Positions 1 to 10,015 of a DNA stretch of 37,526 nucleotides are shown piece after piece. Under the pieces are notes generated by a model. It saw only the letters and a list, made by a program, of their open reading frames with translations. It made no database searches and was not told where the DNA came from. The stretch is taken from contig MPUH01000740.1 of assembly GCA_001970955.1 (NCBI GenBank), positions 1 to 37,526 on the forward strand, read 5' to 3'. The position numbers and the translations under genes were made by a program. The number at the start of each line of letters is the position of its first letter. Position 1 is the first letter of the stretch. This DNA comes from Stentor coeruleus. Its lineage: Eukaryota > Ciliophora > Heterotrichea > Heterotrichida > Stentoridae.

Positions 1-381
1 ATCTAGTACTCTATCATAATAAAATCCTTATCATCATGAAACAATAATTTATCTTGAACACTTTGAAAATTTTCCTAACAAATCTAAAATTAAACTTGAA
101 TTTTATCAGCATATTTCACAAATAAATCATGTAGCAATTCTATCAAGAATCTATACCTAAATCAATTTTTAATTTTTCATTAACCTCGCTTATTTCATAA
201 ACCCAATATCAGCAACCAAAATTTCGCAACCATCATTGCATCACTTTTCCTATGCCTAAGTATATTTTCGAACAAAAATCTTTCTAATCATTTACAGCCA
301 CTTTCCATAATAATATCTTCTTTGTGAACTAAAATAAAATATAAGAAAGTTCTTTTCCTACGACCCAAAATTTATTGTAAT
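1..381. other. AT-rich stretch, no gene seen
   Basis: All frames are closed by frequent stops and nothing resembles a protein or structural RNA. It lies just before the degenerate protease-like frame. Confidence 0.5.
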
Positions 382-866
382 TGATCGAAGAAATCGACGA
401 TAATATTCAAAGCTTACAGAAAATTAAAAAGTTCTAAAAAGAGCCTTATTTATAAAACCGACTATGAATTATTATCTAAAAAAGCTTGGGATACCCTTGT
501 AAAACTATGCAAATACACAGACAACTTTGAGATTATCAAAAAAACCGTATTACTCAAAGAAGATGATACAGTTGTTGAAACCTATTCTCTTCCTTTAAAG
601 ATATTTTTATAAGTCTGGAAGGGAAAGCGCAGTCGAGAATATTATTTATCTCTTATCATATGAGTGTAAAAGATATATATTGCAAAATAAAAACTTTTGA
701 TAAATGTAAAATTACTATCGTCACAAAAGAGAATTTATGTGCTAGCATGTGCATCTAATATTAGACAATAATGAGCTTGAAAAACACTTGCATAAGTATG
801 TCTATTGTGCAATAGTGTGTATGTTGCATACTCGGAAAGATCCAAAAATAGTTGTATTTATAAAAT
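382..866 (+). pseudogene. Relic of a DUSP/ubiquitin-like N-terminal region of a ubiquitin-specific protease
   Basis: An open run from about 382 to 612 (about 76 codons, no ATG) reads like the C-terminal half of a DUSP domain: TDYELLSKKAWDTL, then a hydrophobic/basic strand, then VVETYSLPLKIFL. USP4/USP15-type proteases have a similar DY.L....AW..L...I.RKV....VEVY.L.LK pattern there. The frame then stops. A second frame, about 641-753, reads RILFISYHMSVKDIYCKIK, which resembles the start of the ubiquitin-like domain that follows DUSP in these proteases. A third short frame (754-866) follows and is not recognised. Seen: the frames and their stops. Known: the family order DUSP-Ubl-catalytic. Inferred: a decayed + strand deubiquitinase gene. 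The similarity is by eye and could be wrong. Confidence 0.42.
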
Positions 867-1650
867 AACTATGCTTATGCTCTACTTGGAATTCATTAGG
901 GGAAAAAATACATATTTAACAAATGATAGACTCAGTATTAAAATAATTCAGAGATAAATTAGGTATAAATTAGCTCCAACCAAGTGTTGGCTAATAGTGA
1001 TTCTCACTGATTCTTTGTGCTATATCAGTTATTTCTCAGTAATTCTCCTATTTTTCTTGTTTTCAATCATCCAATAACATTATGCAACTGCAAGGTTCCT
1101 GAGTGATGAAGTTAATTAATCTTATTTAATGATTACATAATTAAAGTAAAAGCAGAATAATTGTAGGAGGAGTAAGGTTAACAGAATGATTTCATTTAGA
1201 AGTAATCAAAAAGAGGATAGAGTCTTTATAATTACAGCAAAACTTGCAATTTTTATTCATTTATTATACTGATGGATGAAAGATCTATCAAATTTTATTG
1301 ATTTTAACTTTAATCACTATCTGCAAATCATTCAATTGCTTATAAGGATATTGAAACTTGAAAGCACATGAATAATATCAAAGGAATATGCAATGATGTT
1401 TAAAAAAAAATCATCAACTCTATACAATGCAAATTTCAAAGTGAAAGGAAGACTAATTGAATACATTTGAAGAAAGAAAAAATTTGAATATTTATAGAGA
1501 GTTTTATAGATGCCAAAACTTTAAATAAATTAAATAGAGAAAGCCATTAGTTAAATTCAACATAATTATTCAATATTCAAATCTATTAATTACATATATT
1601 CATTATTTAAATATATTAAAAATTAAAGCTAATAATGAAAGAATGTTGCT

Positions 1651-1864
1651 CTAGCATCCAATCAGACATGGGAAATAGTTCACAAAGTAGGCAAACTTGT
1701 TCATTTAGGCCATTTTATCACAGTTAATTATATGCGTAGATTTACGGTCTACAAAAACTATATCTATTTATTCGATGGACTTAATATAGCAAGATTAAAT
1801 GTATTATCAATATCAGTTGATATTATTATTGATATGTCTTATTCCAAAAAAATCAATAATATCT
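1651..1864 (+). pseudogene. Possible relic of a USP catalytic His-box region
   Basis: A short ATG-less frame contains LVHLGHFITVNYMRR followed about 15 residues later by YLFDG. USP proteases have a C-terminal box of the form G.L..GHY.AYV....W..FDD, where the His is catalytic. Being on the same strand and about 1 kb after the DUSP-like relic, it may be the other end of the same decayed gene. No convincing catalytic Cys box was found between them, and 870-1650 is full of stops. Low to moderate confidence. Confidence 0.35.
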
Positions 1865-2084
1865 AAGAAATTAATTTAGCAATTAGTTAATAGTTTTAAG
1901 TTCATCGTGCCAGCTATTCTATAGCTAAAATTAAAATCTGATTATTCATTTTAAACTACTTCAAATTAACTATAATGCATATCAAACATAAATTAAATTT
2001 AAACCTAGCAATGAAGCATTCTAATAAATATTACAATTAGTATATTCGAGCAATAAATCATAGAAGTACTATAACTAATTTCTG

Positions 2085-2275
2085 GATAACTGAGATTTAA
2101 AGCTATAGATAAAGTTCCTTCTGATAAGTTTGATTATCATAAATATATTTCCTATCAAGATTTAAATCTCCAAAGCCGAAAGTTTATTTAACCTTGCGTG
2201 ATTGTTACTGAGTTTTGCATCACTATCATCAACTACTTTAAGAGTTTTTTCTAATAAATATCTTATTTCCAATTA
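2085..2275 (-). pseudogene. Degenerate second copy of the DOMON gene
   Basis: Read on the - strand, this segment matches the second half of the intact DOMON gene just to its right. The matching part spans the region coding AFGDLDFDRK, here FGDLNLDRK, and continues to a NQTYQ / NKTYQ match. The upstream part aligns at DNA level to the YYWKK-coding region but carries stops and shifts of frame. It is a tandem duplicate of the neighbour that has lost coding capacity. No recognisable copy of the 5' half was found in 2276-2495. Confidence 0.5.
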
Positions 2276-2495
2276 TATAATTTTTTAATTCATATACTTT
2301 ACCAAAACAGTATACAAACTATAAATTATACTGAAAAATCAAACTCTTATTATTTTAATATAAACTTTAATCTATTTTATGATCTTTTTCCTCAATTTTC
2401 AATGACACTCTTTATAAAAAAAATCATTTCTTAATTATAAAAAGATACAAAAGACTATTTTTTACTATCAGACTTAAAATAATGATTTGACTTAA

Positions 2496-3110
2496 CTAAA
2501 AAATGATACCCATAAAGAACAATGTTAAAAACCCATTCAAAATATCAAATGAGTTTGGGCTAAAATTAACATTTGGTATAATTGGAACTGAAGGTTTATA
2601 TATATACGACCCTCTTTGATAAGTTTTATTACCATGAGCTAAAATCTTGCGATCAAAGTCTAAATCTCCAAAAGCCCACAGTATATTTAATTCAGCTTTA
2701 TCATCACCATTTAGTGTTATATCATCTTTATCATTTGTTCTCAAAGGTTTTTTCCAATAGTATTTTATTTCATTATCAAATTTACGCCTATCAGAGCAAT
2801 TAACATCTTGAATTAAATCTAAAGTTGGCTCAGTTGCTGGGGAAGCACTATATCTGTCTTGACATTTATTAGTTTCACCCATATAAAAAACTATGATATC
2901 AGCTTCAGACATTGTAAGGTCGTTAGTATTAATTTTGAAACCAATTCCAACCCAACGGTTGTCAGAATAAGCAGAAACATTTACACTAAGGGTGTAATTC
3001 CTTAAGTTATTATTAGTGTCTGTGTCCCACATCAAAGTCAGATTTTGATTCAAAATAATATTCACAGTAGCTTTGACTGAGTTCAAAAATAAAAGGAATG
3101 TAATAACCAT
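2496..3110 (-). CDS. Secreted or surface DOMON-domain protein
   Basis: A 204-aa protein. Residues 1-15 form a hydrophobic signal peptide (MVITFLLFLNSVKA). Residues about 22-165 fit a DOMON domain, a beta-sandwich that binds haem or sugars in extracellular redox proteins: LMWDTDT near the start, RWVGIGF in the middle, then the characteristic M.EADIIVFY strand, and FGDLDFD / HGNKTYQRGSYIY near the end. Several NxT/NxS glycosylation sites are present. The last 18 residues are hydrophobic (ILNGFLTLFFMGIIF), which could be a tail anchor or a GPI-attachment signal. There is no cytochrome b561 or monooxygenase domain, so its activity is unknown. A decayed second copy lies to its left. Confidence 0.68.
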   Translation of the reverse strand: MVITFLLFLNSVKATVNIILNQNLTLMWDTDTNNNLRNYTLSVNVSAYSDNRWVGIGFKINTNDLTMSEADIIVFYMGETNKCQDRYSASPATEPTLDLIQDVNCSDRRKFDNEIKYYWKKPLRTNDKDDITLNGDDKAELNILWAFGDLDFDRKILAHGNKTYQRGSYIYKPSVPIIPNVNFSPNSFDILNGFLTLFFMGIIF

Positions 3111-4407
3111 TTATTTAAGCTTTAATAGTTGCTGTTTAAATTTTGGATCAACTTATATTTTATTGTGATATCCTTAATTATTTATACGAAGATTATTGTA
3201 TAAAAAAATCGAAAAAAATGAGAAAATATCGTCAATTTTTTGAAAGTGTTGTTTAAAAAATTATTGTAATAGAGAGTTTTATGTTAGAAAGTATGACAAA
3301 ATGTGTTTGAAATTATAATTTGATAATTTTTTATTTTCATAGTTTTTACTTATTTTATAATCAAAATCCTAAGAGTATTCAATAATAATTGTATGAAGCT
3401 TTGTGAAATTAGCAATAATTCAATAGGCTTATATTTTATGTCTAATATTTGGATTATATTAGTATTAGTCAGGAATTATCGCTTGACTATTGTCCAGCCC
3501 TTGTTAATATTTGGATTATTTAAGAAAATTAAAAAGCTAATGCTGATTGTTTTATAATGGCATTCTTTCAAATAACCTTATATATAAAAATCAGTATAAA
3601 CTAAGTTTAAGAATAAATGCTAAAGTAATTTATAGAATATTGTGATTATAGCTAGTTTTTATTATTGTTTTTCTTTATTGTATTTTTATAATTTTGATTG
3701 TAATCTAAAAAGCGTAAAATTTATGTAATAAAAAATCTATTCACATCAAAAAAGTAAATAAGTTTTTATAAGCCAATTTTTTTTAATACCACATCTTCTA
3801 CTAAATATTTTTCAATAAAATTATCTTTTACCTTGTATCCCTACAACTTACCTCCCTAAACCTTAAACCCCAAAAGCCTCAAAGCATATAAAATATCGCA
3901 TCTTCCATAATCTCTTCAATACAAATCACATCTCTAATCCTAAAAATCTTAATTAAATTTTATATAAAAAATTATACTAAAAATATCTTTCCTTAAATTT
4001 AAAGTTCTTAGTTTCATAGTAAATTATATATTAAATCAATATATAACAACAACAAACCATATATAATTACAGGAAAATCTATCTAAATCAAGCACTTTCA
4101 TTCCAAAAAAATCTTCCAACATATCAACATAAATAACTTACTCAATAAAAAAAAATAATCAAATCAACCATTCCAATTACCCTACCTAACTTTATAAACA
4201 ATCTCAATAGCATCTTCTACAATCATCTTCAAAATAACCTTAATTTCTTAATACTTATTTATCATACAACATTTTTTCTAATCTCTTATGAAAACTCACC
4301 AAAATCCTAATCTCAATCCTCCATCATCATCAATCCAACTTAAAAAAACCTCCCTAAACCTCTTTAATCCTATACTCCCATAACCATAATAAAATAACTT
4401 ATCCTAC
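3111..4407. other. Intergenic, 1.3 kb, no gene seen
   Basis: No credible coding frame on either strand. The part nearest the DOMON gene carries more G than C. From about 3840 to the next gene the + strand is C-rich and nearly free of G (29 C against 2 G in 4201-4320). This is one example of the strand asymmetry described in the findings. Confidence 0.6.
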
Positions 4408-5445
4408 TTATCCATACCTTTCAATAACCATCGAATCAGCCAAATATGCCTTAAGTTCTTGTATCAGTAAATTATTCTTATAATTATCCGCCACAAGGTC
4501 AAAAATCTGCGAGTCCAAATCCCTAATCTCCTTTTCCAACCCAATAATACAATTCGCAATACTTGAATTTCCCACATTACGACAAACACCATCAGCCCCT
4601 TTTCTTTTACAATATTTTTTCTTAGGTACACTTGGATCACTAAAACTCGACAAAACAAGATTATCTAAACAAAATTTTTCATCTTTTGTCAATTCAAAAA
4701 CTTCAACAACCATTTCAATCCACTCATAAAAATGAAATTCATCTATAGTCACATAATAATTCGACATATCACTCATAGGATTAAAATCAAAATTTCTTAC
4801 TATCCCTGATACAAAAAATTTGCTACAATAAATCCCAAAGTTGATAATAATAATATTACTATTGCATAAATAACACTTTAATGTATTCCCGAATTCAATG
4901 CAATTTAATTGTAAATTATTCCCTATGAAACCATAAGTTTTCCCTTTAAAAACATTACAACTACTACGAGAACAACGGAATTCTATATAAATTCCTGGTT
5001 CATTTGGGATTTCAATATTTTTTTCTATTTTCATACATGTTTTTTCAACTAAAGGTTTATTTTGTAAATACTTTTGCTTGTTGTTTTCTAGATTCTGTTT
5101 GATATCAATACAATTAATAATAAACTGAATAAAATGCCTTGTATGCTCATCCTCAGTAGATTTGGTCAGACTTGGCATATAAATATTATTAATCCAATAC
5201 CCAAAAGCTTCTCTGAAAGTCTTTTTGGATATTAGTTTGTCTAAAAACTCATAAGACATAGATTTAAACCTTTCACTTGAGTTTAAATTATCGGGACTTA
5301 GGAATTTCACCCAATTCCAGAATAGATGGTCGTTAGAGTTAGTTTTGGGTTGTTTAGAATTCCATGAAAGGAAAATCCTTAGCACTTTTTTCCTTTGATG
5401 CTCTTTGGCTTTAGGATCTAGTTTTGATAATAATATTTTTTCCAT
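4408..5445 (-). CDS. Protein of unknown function with paired cysteines
   Basis: 345 aa, starting at the first ATG of a long clean frame. I do not recognise the family. Residues 1-120 are helical and rich in Lys and Trp. Residues about 150-215 hold cysteine pairs in the order CSRSSC, then LKCYLCNS, then GIYCSKF, which could be a small zinc-binding or disulfide module. The last 70 residues contain a basic stretch (KKKYCKRKG) and a predicted coiled coil (IGLEKEIRDLDSQIFDL). No signal peptide or membrane segment. The flanking DNA is C-rich on the left and G-rich on the right of the + strand, as for most genes here. Confidence 0.6.
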   Translation of the reverse strand: MEKILLSKLDPKAKEHQRKKVLRIFLSWNSKQPKTNSNDHLFWNWVKFLSPDNLNSSERFKSMSYEFLDKLISKKTFREAFGYWINNIYMPSLTKSTEDEHTRHFIQFIINCIDIKQNLENNKQKYLQNKPLVEKTCMKIEKNIEIPNEPGIYIEFRCSRSSCNVFKGKTYGFIGNNLQLNCIEFGNTLKCYLCNSNIIIINFGIYCSKFFVSGIVRNFDFNPMSDMSNYYVTIDEFHFYEWIEMVVEVFELTKDEKFCLDNLVLSSFSDPSVPKKKYCKRKGADGVCRNVGNSSIANCIIGLEKEIRDLDSQIFDLVADNYKNNLLIQELKAYLADSMVIERYG

Positions 5446-6186
5446 AAGACGCTTTTCGATTCTATATTGTATTTACGCTTGAGTTTTTGATCTAGGTAAG
5501 GTTCGGTAGTAATGTCCTTTACATGATTTAAGACCTTTTGATGATTGTTTTTTCGATTTCTGTATAAGTCTTACATTATGTTCTTTCATTTATTTTTAGG
5601 TATTATGTGGTTTCAAAGTGATAAATAGTTTAGGTTTATTGTATTAGGATTTTTTTATGGGGTATAGGGTGTTTGATGATAGTTTTCATAATTTTTTTTA
5701 TGTGGAATTTTAAAGAGAATTGTGTTGTTATTTGTGTGGATGTGATTTTTGTATTGTGAATAGGATGAGGTTGTTGTTGTAAGTGTTTTGTTTGATATAA
5801 ATTAATCTTTTGTAAAAGGAGTTAGGAAGATTTATAGAGATTATTAGATGAAATAATTTAAAAGTATAAACTTGGAATCTATGATTTATGGGCGAATGGA
5901 CTTATTTTTGTTATGGAAATAAAGATATTTATTTGATGAATACTCTAACTATATATAGTAAATAATAATTATATGTATAATGGTAAAAACAATTACAAGC
6001 TAAAAGTTTTAAGAAATTATAAAACATATAAAAAGACAAAAATACGATTATTATAAATACATATCCAAAACAGACTTCCATTAATCTTTGAAAATAATAT
6101 TTTTACTTCAAATCTAACTACCAATATAAAATATAGTCCCATATCTTTAAAAACAAAAGGAAAACATAAATTATTTGACCATTATT
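5446..6186. other. Intergenic, 740 bp, no gene seen
   Basis: No coding frame. 5460-5900 is G/T-rich on the + strand (31 G against 1 C in 5641-5760). From about 5940 it becomes plain AT-rich and then mildly C-rich. Confidence 0.6.
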
Positions 6187-6393
6187 TTATACTGAGTTTT
6201 GGCTTATAGAGTCATCAATGCTCTGAACAGAAATATTCGCAGCTTCACTAAGGGCAAGGTCTTTAAATTCAGACTGTACTACTGTTGTTGTTGTATTTTT
6301 TTCAGTAGCTGTAAGGTAGTCCTTAATCATCTGTGTCCTAATACTCTTTTGTTCATCCCTATCCCGAAGAAAACAACACTGCATCATTCCCAT
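6187..6393 (-). CDS. Small protein with an acylation-type N-terminus
   Basis: 68 aa, MGMMQCCFLRDRDEQ at the start. Gly2 followed by a Cys pair is the usual arrangement for dual N-myristoylation and palmitoylation, which would place a small soluble protein on the inner face of a membrane. The rest is polar and acidic with a Thr run, and has no recognisable domain. Small membrane scaffolds such as LAMTOR1 start similarly, but the similarity does not extend beyond the lipid signal. It may be a complete short gene or a first exon; no 15-nt intron that would extend it was found. Confidence 0.4.
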   Translation of the reverse strand: MGMMQCCFLRDRDEQKSIRTQMIKDYLTATEKNTTTTVVQSEFKDLALSEAANISVQSIDDSISQNSV

Positions 6394-6491
6394 TAATTAA
6401 TATCCTAAACATAAGAATACATAAGTTATTATACAGATAATTGTATATATGAAATTTAATATAAAAATATGTCAAGGTATATTTACTCAGC

Positions 6492-6931
6492 TATGAACCG
6501 TATTCTTGAGTTAGAAATAGTGTGTATTGGATATTGTGAATAAGATTTTCTTGTAACTTTTGGGTGTAGGACATACATGCTAAAAATGCTACTTTGGCTG
6601 TCCTATTTATGGCAGCTTATGTGTATTTTAAAGAGTATCGGATAAAATACAGTCATTAGTGAACTTCCTTTAAGACGTATTGTGCATTATTTTCTCATAA
6701 TTATCAGTCTGAATGTTGATGTTATACTCGTTGTGTTCTTGGGTAATCAAGAAAAACAATGTGAACACAAGACTTGCCTCCATCATTTTGACGCTAAAGA
6801 AAAGAAACAGTAAAGACCTCCTGAACCAAATAAAGAGTCACATAACCAGCGACAACGAGTGGTTTAATATACCGAATCTGCCTAAAGAAAGAGATCGTAG
6901 AACAAACAAACCCCGATCGGACAAGGTTTAA
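6492..6931 (+). pseudogene. Unrecognised, probably degenerate coding segment
   Basis: This stretch is less AT-rich than its surroundings and has protein-like runs in three successive + frames. The first (about 6573-6659) contains NATLAVLFMAAYVYFKEYR and looks like a membrane helix. The second (about 6650-6811) has SELPLRRIVHYFLIIISL. The third (to 6931) is basic and ends in NLPKERDRRTNKPRSDKV. An ATG-initiated frame of 72 codons (6713-6931) covers only the last part. The frames could be one gene broken by indels, or an unusual spliced gene, but no standard 15-nt intron joins them. Family unknown. Confidence 0.3.
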
Positions 6932-7216
6932 ATCATGCCACCTTAACTACCTACTTTAAACTTCTTGGGTAATTCCGCTATTTTATATGCAAAGTTTTAG
7001 AAAATCCTTATAAATTTTGTGTTTTTAATAATCAAACTTATAATATCTGATATAATTTTATTTGCCTATGAGAAAAAATTATATTCTAATTGACAAAGAT
7101 ATAAAATACGAACGATATGGAAATACTCATGCCAGAAATTATGTGAAAAAAAGCAAATTTTTAACGAAATAGGCGACTTCATCAAGAGAATTATTTGCCA
7201 TTAACTAATAGCTTAA
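6932..7216. other. Intergenic, AT-rich, nothing seen
   Basis: About 285 bp without open frames or repeats, between the degenerate segment and the 3' end of the coiled-coil gene. Confidence 0.5.
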
Positions 7217-8908
7217 TTATAAAGCATTATACCCTCGCAATCTACTTTTTATAGATGAAATATTTGCATTTAGTATCTCTAATTCCATTTCAATCTCTTC
7301 TTTTCTTTTAATATGGACAATTCTTCTAGCTGACGGGGGTATTTTTGCAAGTTCATCTTCTAATCGTTGTTTATCCATTTGCATCGACATAAGCTTATTT
7401 TCCATACCTCTATGCAAATCTGCTTTTTGGTTTTTTGGACTTGGGTCTTTATTTTTCCAAGTTATAGGGTCGCTTCTTCTATCAGCAAATTCATTAGGGT
7501 CACGGATTCGTTTTTTACTAGTCTCTCTATGCATTTCAACAACATTTTCAGTGTTTTCTCTATGATTTTCCATGTTGTTTCTATAATTTTCTAAGTTTTC
7601 TCTATGATTTCCCCAATGATCTCGACGATTATCTTGAGTTTTTCTTCTGTTTGGATAATCTCTGTTATAATCAGAATAATCTTTTTGATAATCATCATGT
7701 CTAGAATCAGAATGATCTTTTCTGATATCGTGTAATTCACGTTGAGATTGATAAAACCTTTCGGTTAGATCTTTTTTTGTATCGTAGAATTCTTTACGGA
7801 GATCTTCGGAACGGTCTTTACGCATTATTCCTTGGGTTAAATCTTCGATTTTACGACGGAGGATTTCGGTTTCCCTTAGCTGTTGGGATGATTCGTTTGA
7901 TAATCGTTCTTTGGTTTCTTGCAAGTCGTTTTCAAGACGCTTTATTTTTTCTTCTGCCCTCGTAACTTCTCCTTGCATTGCAAAATTCCTATCTTTTGAC
8001 TTATTGAGCTTTCTTTCCATATCCGCAAACCTTTCCTTTTCTCTCATCAGCTGCCTTTCTAACTCTTCATTTCTATCTTTAGCAATTCTTAATTCTCTTT
8101 CTACATCCTGAGTCTTTGTCCTTCCACTTCTATCAACTTCTTCAATCTGATTTTTAAAATTCTCATTATTATCTTTCTCATATTCCAACTGCCTTCTAGC
8201 ATTTTCAACATCAGATTCTAAACTATGCACTTTTCTATCTAAAATATCCCTTTCCGCTTTTAAACTTCCTAGTTTTCTCTCATTTTCTTCACTGATCACT
8301 AACTTTTCTTGTAAATCACTATTTTGTAGTTTCAATGTATCTAGTATTTTCTGTATTCTTTTAATCTCATCGTTCTTTTTCTTAACAATTCCTTCATATC
8401 TTTCTTTAGTAATTTTCAGTTCTTCTATAAGATTGTTTTTATCAGCTTCGTACTGTTTTAACAATAAAGGATCAACTGTATAAACAGGGAAATAGTTTTG
8501 TTTCATAGGTTCCTCAGACTTCACCCACGGAGGCTTTAAAGCATCCGGCGAGTCATAATGACGACTTTTCCCTTCAGAAAAATTCATATCATAAACCTGA
8601 TTCATCCTAACAGGTGATCTCGACTGCGGAGCAGGGGAAAATTCCTTCAAATTCCTCAAAGAACTTCTCTGTGAGACCGACTTATTCAACTGCCTCATAG
8701 CACTTTTCCTATTCTCTTCATCAAACTCTTCATTTCCTACTCTAACAATCCTCTCAGGCGATTTACGTAAAACAGGCTTAGGATTTTTTTTAACTTGAGT
8801 CACTTCAGGAATCTTTGCAGCTTCTTTAACCAAAAATTTCTGAAAAAGCTTTGAATTTATATGCTTGTTCAGTTCAGCTTTAACACTCTTTTCTGGGTCT
8901 TTTGACAT
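7217..8908 (-). CDS. Long coiled-coil protein, possibly enkurin-like at the C-terminus
   Basis: 563 aa. Residues 1-150 are basic, Ser/Pro-rich and probably disordered. Residues about 155-400 form a long heptad-rich coiled coil (charged E/K/R/L repeats). Residues 400-500 are rich in His, Arg, Asp and Asn (repeated HREN/YRN motifs). The last 60 residues read DKQRLEDELAKIPPSARR, then KRKEEIEMELEILNANISSI. This resembles the end of the enkurin domain (basic KRKEELE...L...I pattern), found in calcium-channel adaptors and cilium microtubule proteins. I regard this as suggestive only. A structural role at the cytoskeleton or basal body is inferred. Its start codon is 5 bp from the start codon of the divergent gene to its right. 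Confidence 0.65.
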   Translation of the reverse strand: MSKDPEKSVKAELNKHINSKLFQKFLVKEAAKIPEVTQVKKNPKPVLRKSPERIVRVGNEEFDEENRKSAMRQLNKSVSQRSSLRNLKEFSPAPQSRSPVRMNQVYDMNFSEGKSRHYDSPDALKPPWVKSEEPMKQNYFPVYTVDPLLLKQYEADKNNLIEELKITKERYEGIVKKKNDEIKRIQKILDTLKLQNSDLQEKLVISEENERKLGSLKAERDILDRKVHSLESDVENARRQLEYEKDNNENFKNQIEEVDRSGRTKTQDVERELRIAKDRNEELERQLMREKERFADMERKLNKSKDRNFAMQGEVTRAEEKIKRLENDLQETKERLSNESSQQLRETEILRRKIEDLTQGIMRKDRSEDLRKEFYDTKKDLTERFYQSQRELHDIRKDHSDSRHDDYQKDYSDYNRDYPNRRKTQDNRRDHWGNHRENLENYRNNMENHRENTENVVEMHRETSKKRIRDPNEFADRRSDPITWKNKDPSPKNQKADLHRGMENKLMSMQMDKQRLEDELAKIPPSARRIVHIKRKEEIEMELEILNANISSIKSRLRGYNAL

Positions 8909-8913
8909 TAATT
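8909..8913. promoter_or_regulatory. Five-base gap between two divergent start codons
   Basis: The ATG of the - strand coiled-coil gene ends at 8906 and begins at 8908; the ATG of the + strand gene begins at 8914. Only TAATT lies between. Any promoter or 5' UTR of either gene must lie inside the coding DNA of the other, or the mRNAs are practically leaderless. Confidence 0.6.
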
Positions 8914-9444
8914 ATGTCGAAAGAAATACAAGAACCACTTTTACCAAAGTCCCCTCCTTCACCTTTATATGGTATAGGTTTAGACCCAGTAAGTTCATAT
9001 ACGAAAATTGTGGTTGTGCATTTTTGGTCTGAATATGATACTGGTACTCATAAGATACATGAGATTGAAATTACAAGTTCTAATAGAGTATTGGATGTTA
9101 TAATGTTGTCTATAGCACAATTTTACCCACAAGGTGCTGATCCTGGGAGTTTCTATTTGAGATTGGCAGATAAGTCAGGAAAACCAAAGACGAGTATGCC
9201 AGTTTTGGATGTAAATCAGAGTATTATGCAAATTGGTGTTGTAAGATTTGCCCTTTGTAGTAAGATTCAGGATGTTAAACGTTCGGAAAAATTTGATGAG
9301 TTTAATGATTTAGCTAATAACCACCAGGAACCACCGAAGGTTTTAGGAAGGAATGAAAATGATAAGGAAATTCAGGAGAGTATTAAACAAAACACAAGTG
9401 GAACGTTTAAGAAGAAGATTTGCTGTTGTTTTAGTAGTGATTAG
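8914..9444 (+). CDS. Unrecognised protein with a Cys-rich lipidation-like C-terminus
   Basis: 176 aa counting from the ATG at 8914 (MSKEIQEPLLPK); the frame is open a few codons further upstream, but only from a TTG that overlaps the neighbour. Residues about 20-110 form a compact region with alternating hydrophobic strands (KIVVVHFWSEY, HEIEITSSN, SFYLRLADKSG, VVRFALCSKI). It resembles a ubiquitin-like or RBD-like fold in spacing, such as the conserved core of SIN1/MAPKAP1-type proteins, but I cannot assign it. The tail ends KKKICCCFSSD, a basic patch beside three cysteines, which suggests palmitoylation. Divergent from the coiled-coil gene. Confidence 0.6.
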   Translation: MSKEIQEPLLPKSPPSPLYGIGLDPVSSYTKIVVVHFWSEYDTGTHKIHEIEITSSNRVLDVIMLSIAQFYPQGADPGSFYLRLADKSGKPKTSMPVLDVNQSIMQIGVVRFALCSKIQDVKRSEKFDEFNDLANNHQEPPKVLGRNENDKEIQESIKQNTSGTFKKKICCCFSSD

Positions 9445-10015
9445 TTTATTAGGTTATAGGATTTTTTTATGTTTTTATGATAACTTTGATTTGGTAAAGG
9501 GATGGATGATTTAAAGAGAGATGATGGATGAAAATGTATGAATAAAGGGTGGATGTATTTTTAGATTAGAAAATGTGGTTTTAGGTATAGGATGTTATGA
9601 GATGTGGAATTTTTTATAGGTTTTAGTTTGAAAGGTAGAGTTTGGGAAATTGTTTTGGTTTGGGTTTTTAAGAATTCTGTGGTAGGTTTTGGTCATATAA
9701 TTGAAATTTCTATTTCGGGATAAGAGATTTTATATATAAATAATACTTAAAGTAAGAGTTTTTTAGTTTATATTTTGGTTTTTTAAGGTTTATATAGTAA
9801 TAAGATTTAACATTTTGAACTATCTGATAATATAAACTTATAAATATATCCTATATAATCTTCAATACTTTAAAATCAATACTCAAAACTATTAACACCC
9901 TAACACCCACTTGTAACTTCTTAAAATCTAAAATGAATAAACTCACATCACAAATCCAACCCCAATATAAAATCTCCACATAAAACCCAATCAACTCTCT
10001 GTAAAATCACAAAAC
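9445..10015. other. Intergenic with abrupt strand-composition switch
   Basis: No gene. 9541-9660 contains 35 G and no C on the + strand. 9901-10020 contains 33 C and 3 G. The change-over lies between about 9780 and 9840. Confidence 0.7.

Noticed and set aside
2582..2803. 73-codon + strand frame antisense to the DOMON gene
   Set aside because: His/Tyr/Leu-rich shadow without features; the - strand frame has a signal peptide and domain motifs.
3421..3530. Possible tRNA-like region
   Set aside because: No T-loop GTTCGA motif, no cloverleaf and no terminator found.
6554..6580. 17-nt GT...AG segment as an intron
   Set aside because: Length differs from the others and splicing does not give an open frame upstream.
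7367..8111. Several + strand frames of 60-75 codons inside 7217-8908
   Set aside because: They are antisense shadows of the coiled-coil gene, where the Lys/Glu-rich code leaves the other strand free of stops.
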